Source: UBA826 sp045564655 (GTDB lineage: Bacteria; Chloroflexota; Dehalococcoidia; Lucifugimonadales; UBA826). From it: a DNA stretch of 64,000 bases. The DNA is taken from positions 59,569 through 123,568 of the forward strand of contig JBJLGX010000005.1 in the NCBI GenBank assembly GCA_045564655.1, read 5' to 3'. Position 1 is the first letter of the stretch. Each line of letters opens with the position of its first letter. Under the pieces are notes generated by a model. That model searched no databases. It was not told where the DNA came from and saw nothing but the letters and a program-made list of their open reading frames with translations. Of the stretch, positions 63,977 to 64,000 are shown in pieces. A program made the position numbers and the translations under genes.

Positions 63977-64000
63977 TAGATTTGCCTTGAGTTTAATTTT

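Noticed and set aside
1..64000. Mobile elements, CRISPR arrays, prophage genes, rRNA
   Set aside because: No transposase, integrase, spaced direct-repeat array, phage structural gene or rRNA segment was found on either strand by reading.

Overview
The window is AT-rich (roughly one third G+C by eye) bacterial chromosome. It has tightly packed genes, frequent TTG/GTG starts and many 1-8 base gene overlaps. LL-diaminopimelate aminotransferase next to dapF, the small AT-rich gene set and the resemblance of several proteins (as I remember them) to marine Dehalococcoidia suggest a Chloroflexota lineage of the SAR202/Dehalococcoidia type. That is inference, not proof. No rRNA, transposase, integrase or CRISPR array is visible. 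One tRNA, tRNA-Arg(UCU), is present.

Layout. 1-10.4 kb is housekeeping: mnmA (cut by the window edge), rsfS, tsaE-tsaB-ndk, an esterase, an unknown gene with fhs (formate-THF ligase), aroC, an SDR, purT and an FMN-dependent 2-hydroxy-acid dehydrogenase. Between fhs and aroC lies a compact, strongly base-paired element that looks like a 5' leader RNA of fhs and matches no riboswitch class I can name. 10.4-55 kb is a surface-glycan locus. About 40 kb of it, from a winged-helix regulator and a NusG/RfaH-type antiterminator at 48.7-50.0 kb down to the glycosyltransferases near 10.4 kb, is read in one direction (minus strand) with almost no gaps. A Wzy/O-antigen-ligase-like gene is read divergently, and an undecaprenyl-phosphate sugar-phosphate transferase, an epimerase and a GT39-like membrane transferase follow. 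55-64 kb is housekeeping again: a YyaL-type protein, tRNA-Arg, a short HTH protein, smpB, a C-terminal processing protease, an unknown wHTH/TIR-like protein, hflX, dapL and dapF.

How the glycan locus fits together. PseB, PseC, GNAT proteins, PseG, PseI and a CMP-transferase domain make up a CMP-pseudaminic-acid route. WbpA/B/E/D homologues make up a UDP-GlcNAc(3NAc)A-type diacetamido-uronic acid route. UDP-glucose dehydrogenase plus UDP-xylose synthase give UDP-xylose. GDP-mannose dehydrogenase and a GDP-mannose 3,5-epimerase give GDP-mannuronate and GDP-L-galactose/gulose. A second nonulosonate block contains a NANS-like synthase, a KdsC-like phosphatase, an SDR, a CMP-transferase and a full-length transketolase. 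It looks like a 9-phosphate (animal sialic acid/Kdn-style) route and is the most unusual part. PIG-L deacetylase, ATP-grasp and asparagine-synthase-like genes probably decorate the sugars. Seven glycosyltransferases, a methyltransferase and an ABC exporter assemble and move the product. A sulfotransferase survives only as a 53-codon remnant.

Control. The divergent promoter between the regulator and wzy carries two inverted repeats with the same plan (GTTCR-N5-YGAAC), probably operators. The antiterminator followed by a leader with an ops-like GGCGGAGC word suggests processive antitermination of the whole cluster. Further oddities are an hflX with no canonical start codon but a well-placed ATC, and four TTATTTCAG repeats in front of the wHTH/TIR-like gene.
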